Assembly: GCA_019022495.1 (NCBI GenBank)
Contig: JAFEKR010000003.1
Location: forward strand, 1,426,001-1,490,000
DNA length: 64,000 nucleotides
Direction of reading: 5' to 3'
Source: Epichloe hybrida
Taxonomy: Eukaryota > Ascomycota > Sordariomycetes > Hypocreales > Clavicipitaceae
Position 1 is the first letter of the stretch; each line of letters starts with the position of its first letter. Position numbers and translations under genes: made by a program. Positions 59,501 to 64,000 of this stretch are shown here, one piece after another. The notes beneath the pieces are model-generated. The model saw only the letters and a list, made by a program, of their open reading frames with translations. It was not told the DNA's origin and ran no database searches.

Positions 59501-62220
59501 TTTAACTACCCTTTATTAGCGTATAAAGAGGTGCTATAATTCTAGAGTATTTATAAATAAACTATTAATAGAAGTTATAGAATCTAAGAAATAACTATAT
59601 ATCCTTAAAACTTATAGGCTCCTTCTATTCCCTAATTATATTAACTTAGTAAGTATTTATTAATATTCTATTAATAAAGAGAATAAACCCTAGGAATTCT
59701 ACTAACTCCTTATAGAAAGAGTACTTAGAGGGTTTTATATATAGCTTTACTAACCTTATATACTCTAAGACTTACTTAATATATTTAGTATACTTCTCTT
59801 TTATCTTAGAGAAAATTAAGATATTATCTAGATATACTATATAAATAGTATTAACTAGCCTATAAAGCGCCTTATAAATATAGCTTTAAAAAGTAGCTAG
59901 GGTATTAGTTAATCTAAAAGGTATTATAAGGTACTTATAATGCCTATAATACATGCAAAAAGCTATCTTCCACTTATCGCTCTTTTTTATATAAATCTAG
60001 TAGTATATATCCTTAATATTAATCTTTAAAAAGAAACAGGCCCCTTAGTATTAATTAAGGATCTTTAAAATTAGAGGGAGAGTATAGTAATTCTTTTATA
60101 TTACTTTATTAAGTCCCTAATAGTTAACGTATAGCTAAAGCATTCTATCCTTCTTTAGTATAAATAAAATAAGCGCGCTTACTAGGCTCTTTAAGGGTCT
60201 TATCTAGCCTTTCTTTAGGTTATTATTAATATATTCCTAGAGCTCCCTAAGTTTACCTTAGGAGAGAGAATAGATTAGTCTATATAAGGGTGTAGCTCCT
60301 AGTATAAGATTAATTATATAGTTAGTTAACTTCTTTAATAGAAGACTCCTTACCTTATCTAATATAAATATATCCTTAAACTTATGTAGTTTCTCTAGGA
60401 TATCTTTAATAGTTTTATATACTTTTACCTTCTCTTTATTATTAAGGGGTATAAACTTATCTTCTATAACCCCTATAATAGTATATACTATTATCTTATT
60501 ATATATTACCTTTATAAACTTATAGGGAGTTAGTAATAAAAAAGCTACCTTTCTCTTTTTAAACTACTATTCTTATAAGTATAAGTATAAGTATATATAT
60601 TCTTTTGTAAGTATATATATTCTAATTAATATAAGGCTTCCCTTTACTCTTAGGTCCCTATTAATAGCTATATATAGTAACTTAAGGTCTTTCTCTTTAC
60701 CTTATAAATCTTTAATTATAATAAGTACCTTATAGATACTATATTAGGGAACTATTAGAGCCCTTACTACCTTTAAGATAGGTGCTATAGCCTTAGCCTA
60801 ATTAAGCTTATAAGTCTATACAAATTAAGCGCTTATAATGTTAATCTTAGCATAACTATTAAGATCTGCTACTATTTTAATATCTTTATACCTATAAATA
60901 GTAACTAGTATATAGAATTAGCATCCTACTAGTACCCTAGTATCTAAGGCAAAGGTAAGGGCTTTTACTTTTACCTCTAGGAGTTTTCCTAACCCTCTTA
61001 CTAGTCTTTCCTTAGCTTATTATAATTATAAATAAAATACTTAGTACTACTATAATTATAGTACTACTTTTTTCCTTAGGGTCTATTATTATTTAGGTAA
61101 GTAGCTAGGGTTCTCTCCTTATCCTTATCCCTATCTCTTTAGTCCTTATTTAGCTAATACCCTTATAGGGAATTACACCTTTCGTGTTAAGCTACCTTAT
61201 ATAAGCCCTTCTCTTCTAAATTATTTAGCTTTTACTTATTCTTTAATATTACCTCCTAGAATCGCTAGGTAAGTTATATAATATCTTCTTATATTAGGCT
61301 AGTAATATCCACGTGTAAGTTAATATAATCTTATAAGTTAGGAATTAACTTTATAAAGAATATAAGGGTATAAGTTTTCTCTAAAGCTTACTCTAGGTAT
61401 TTCTCTACTAAATCTAAGTAAATACTAAACTTAATAGGACTCTAATCCTTCTTTTACTTTATGTTCTCTAGTTATATAGCTATTTATATATTATAGCTTA
61501 TAAAGTCCTTAAGTAGTATAAGAGTCTATTCCTAGAACTTATTCTAATTATCCTTAGGGTAATTATAGCTATTAGCTAGTTATTCTTTAATATATTAGTT
61601 CTATCTAGCCTAATAGTTTATATATATATAGTTAAGTATAAAGAGAATCTTCTAGTTATCTTAATAATACTTCTTCTTTACTCCCTTAAAGGTATAGTTA
61701 AGGTTATTAAGCTATATCTTATACTTCTATAGGTTTATAAGGTATTAGAGTTTTATAATATTTTAGACCTTAATCTCTTAGCTACTAAGACTTAAGGATA
61801 TACTATCCTTTTAGCCTCTTTTTACTAGCTTCCCCTTTCTATAAAGTTATATTAAGTTAGTAAGCTCCTATTCTTACTTTTATAGTTCCTTAAGTTACTT
61901 AAGCTAGGTAATTTACTTTCTAACTAACGCCTTTTCTACCCCTATAATAAAGGATTTAGCCTTAGATAGGGTTCTTATAAAATATAATATATTACTAGCT
62001 ATAGTATTACTTTTATTTAGTAAGTCCTAGGGAATATATAGTATTACTCTAGTAAATCAAGTAGTTCTCCCCCTTATATTACTCTTAGGTAACTAGTAAG
62101 AGAAGCTTTAGAATTATAAGAATTAAGGGATAGCTAGGTAAGAGGTATAAGGGCGCTTATATATTAACTAAAGCTTACTAGGTCTAAGTATATTATATAT
62201 ATAAGTTACTAACTTATAGC
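56524..62220 (-). mobile_element. RIP-degraded Ty3/Gypsy retrotransposon, - strand
   Basis: On the - strand this reads, from right to left, as a Gypsy element. Unassigned gag/protease sequence lies at about 60,500-62,200. Reverse transcriptase is at about 59,880-60,200 (L-N-K-V, L-P-L-I, D-K-W-K-I-A-F-C and F-R-L-T-N segments). RNase H remnants lie at about 59,050-59,450. The integrase core is near 58,180-58,330 (I-D-F-I-I-G-L). The integrase C-terminal part is at about 57,480-57,640 (G-D-L-V-L-L ... I-G-K-Q-A-Y-Q-L). All frames contain many stops. I could not define LTRs. It differs in sequence from the Gypsy fragment at 1-1,930. Confidence 0.75.
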
Positions 62221-62320
62221 TAGTGACTTGCTAGTGTTACGTGGACCTAGCCCTAGGGCGTGGTGCGCCCGCCTAGTGGTGCGCTAGCGCGCTAGTGTTG
62301 TGAGTGGGGCCTCACAATAA
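62221..62320. other. GC-rich, un-RIPed block between two repeats
   Basis: About 100 bases keep CpG and TpG (GTGGTGCGCCCGCC, GCGCTAGCGCGCTAG) and end TGTTGTGAGTGGGGCCTCACAA, which contains a TTGTGAG/CTCACAA inverted pair. It may be the edge of an LTR, but no partner was found. Confidence 0.4.
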
Positions 62321-62985
62321 GTCCCTTCTAGTCCTATTCTAGTGTAATAATATGCTTATCCTAAGTCTCTTTGCTTTAGGCTAGGGTAAAGTAAATCCGA
62401 ATTTATAGTGTTAATTTACTTCTTATTTACCTTTATACTAACTCTTTTATAGCTTTACTTTTTAGCTATCCCTAGCCTATTTCTACCTTATATATCTAAT
62501 AAAGTCTAAGTACCTAGTTTTATTTAATTAGCATAAGGGGAGGGTAATTATAGCCCTAGACTAGGGTAGTCCTAGGTTAAGATTACTTATGTGTTATTAG
62601 ATTTATTAATTATATTATACTTTATTTTTAAGTAAGTTATCTAAATTATCCCCCCCCCCCTCTATAGGTATAAAAGAGAGCTCTTCCCCCCCTAGGGTCC
62701 TAGTCTCTTTCTTCTCTTTATATTAAACTTCCTATAGGTTCTTCCCTTCTTTCTAGCTATTTAAGGCTATCCTAGGCTAGGGTTAGGTTATTTACTTATA
62801 TTTACTATAGATTTAGACTAAATCTAGTATAATAGCGCTAGAAGCTATAAGTACTCTAGTATTACTACTTGTTTAGCTCTAATTTATCTAGGAATTTACT
62901 AAGTATAAGGACTTCCTAGGGAAGTCTATAACTAAGAAGCAATATACGCAGGTCTTAGAGAAGGGTCTATCTGTGAGTTATGTTA
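62321..62985 (-). mobile_element. Repeat fragment related to the LINE-like 3' segment, copy 4
   Basis: This fragment matches 12,215-12,885 in the same orientation, including CCTTCTAGTCCTATTCTAG, a C10 run and GGTATAAAAGAGAGCTC. It ends abruptly after GGGTCTATCTGTGAGTTATG. It lacks both ends of the element. Confidence 0.75.
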
Positions 62986-64000
62986 AATACTCACAGCATA
63001 AATTAATGTGATTCCCCCTTCCTCTGCGACCGTGTTTGTTCTATCTCTCCCTACACCCAAAAAAAAACACAACTCATCCTCACTTGACTCCACTCTAATT
63101 CGAATCCACAGGTAGGTTAAGGGCTACTAATTAACTAATTAACAACTAACTAATTAGAAAATAGTATAGCTAAGGGTAACTATAAGCTAGGGGCTATAAC
63201 TACTAGGCTACAGAACCTAATAGCTATCTAAAAAACCGAGGAAATTCTCGATAAAAGGAAATTTAAAAAACTAAAGAAAACATTAAGGAATTTAGGAAAA
63301 GTAAGAAGAAGAAGGGAAATAAAAAGCTAGAGAAGAAGGCTAGATATTTGGAAAAGGTGTTGAAAAATAGAGATCTATAATTTAAGTGGTTTTACCTCCT
63401 GCCTGGGAGGGATAGGAGTCTTTATAGCTATATAAGTCTTCTAAAATTAATTTAGTCTATTATTAGTTTATATATTACCCTATTCCGCCTTAAATTTATT
63501 AAGTGCTTATATCTTCTCTATACTTTCTAGTAGCTCCTATATTAGTTAGGAGTATCCTACTTACTTAACTAAGATATTCTATTATTTTCCTTACCTTAGT
63601 GTATTCTAAGCCACTAGAATCCGCTTAACCTAATATTCCTTCATAAGCTTATTATTACCCTTTACTAGGACCTATTTAGGGCCTAGGCGTAAGTCTTATA
63701 GCTATTAGCTTAGGAGCAGGTCTTCCGCTACGCGTTTAATAAGGTCTACGTGAAAAACTAGATAAATACCTTTTAGTACGTTAAGTCAGACTATGAGAGG
63801 AGATGATACTTCTACGACCGTGTACTTTGCAGCTGTTACTATTAAGTATAACTTATAATTTATCCTAGGCAAGGAAAGCCTCTATAAACTCTTTTATAGC
63901 TATAAACGTAAGTGAGGAAGGCCGCGGGGTCATAGTTATTCGTGTGGCCTGTCTCGAAGAATGCCGCGATCCGAGCCTAAACCTTAGGCAACAGGTTCTA
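62986..64000. other. Unassigned 1-kb stretch, partly un-RIPed
   Basis: Bases 62,993-63,115 have ordinary composition with intact CpA (CTCATCCTCACTTGACTCC) and an A9 run. The next 250 bases are purine-rich and read as lysine-rich in two + frames with a shift between them. From 63,400 the sequence is RIP-like again, and the last 60 bases are GC-richer. I do not recognise any gene. Confidence 0.4.

Noticed and set aside
63085..63115. T-loop-like TTCGAATCC
   Set aside because: The upstream sequence gives no D-loop or anticodon stem.

Overview
The window looks like chromosomal DNA of a filamentous ascomycete (Pezizomycotina). Evidence: two intron-containing genes with fungal splice signals (GTACGT/GTATGT donors, CTAAC-type branch sites), a fungal-type hybrid histidine kinase, and a two-compartment composition. 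A gene island of roughly even base composition (about 2,050-11,440) sits inside more than 50 kb of very AT-rich, TpA-rich repeats with stops in every frame. Copies of one repeat inside the window differ almost only by C-to-T and G-to-A changes at CpA/TpG, the mark of repeat-induced point mutation (RIP). No species is assigned.

Layout. 1-1,930: RIP-degraded Ty3/Gypsy pol (RNase H, integrase), + strand. 2,220-6,138: intact four-exon gene for a GAF / histidine kinase / receiver hybrid sensor kinase, + strand. 7,806-9,036: intact two-exon gene for a bHLH transcription factor, - strand, convergent with the kinase. 9,037-11,440: non-coding or unrecognised. 11,441-20,277: two Copia remnants, one split by a 6.6-kb LINE-like element. 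20,278-43,060: nested retroelements. A hAT-like element is split by Copia A (20,705-42,603, AGACT duplication). Copia A is split by Copia B (24,908-38,333, GTAAG duplication) and by hAT-1. Copia B contains hAT-2, a second LINE-like copy, and a 1.07-kb insertion that carries a TA-flanked 552-bp inverted-repeat MITE. 43,900-47,654: less damaged Copia C, cut by Copia D (47,655-53,693). 53,694-55,440: LINE-like 3' fragment. 55,441-56,523: hAT-like remnant. 56,530-62,220: Ty3/Gypsy, - strand. 62,321-62,985: another repeat fragment. 62,986-64,000: unassigned.

The two real genes are both regulatory (a sensor kinase and a transcription factor). Nothing in the sequence shows that they work together; they share only a 1.7-kb 3' intergenic region. 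I found no prokaryotic-type system, CRISPR, tRNA or rRNA. The most informative content is the order of transposon insertions, readable from target-site duplications, and the uneven RIP damage among copies. All alignments and counts were made by eye.
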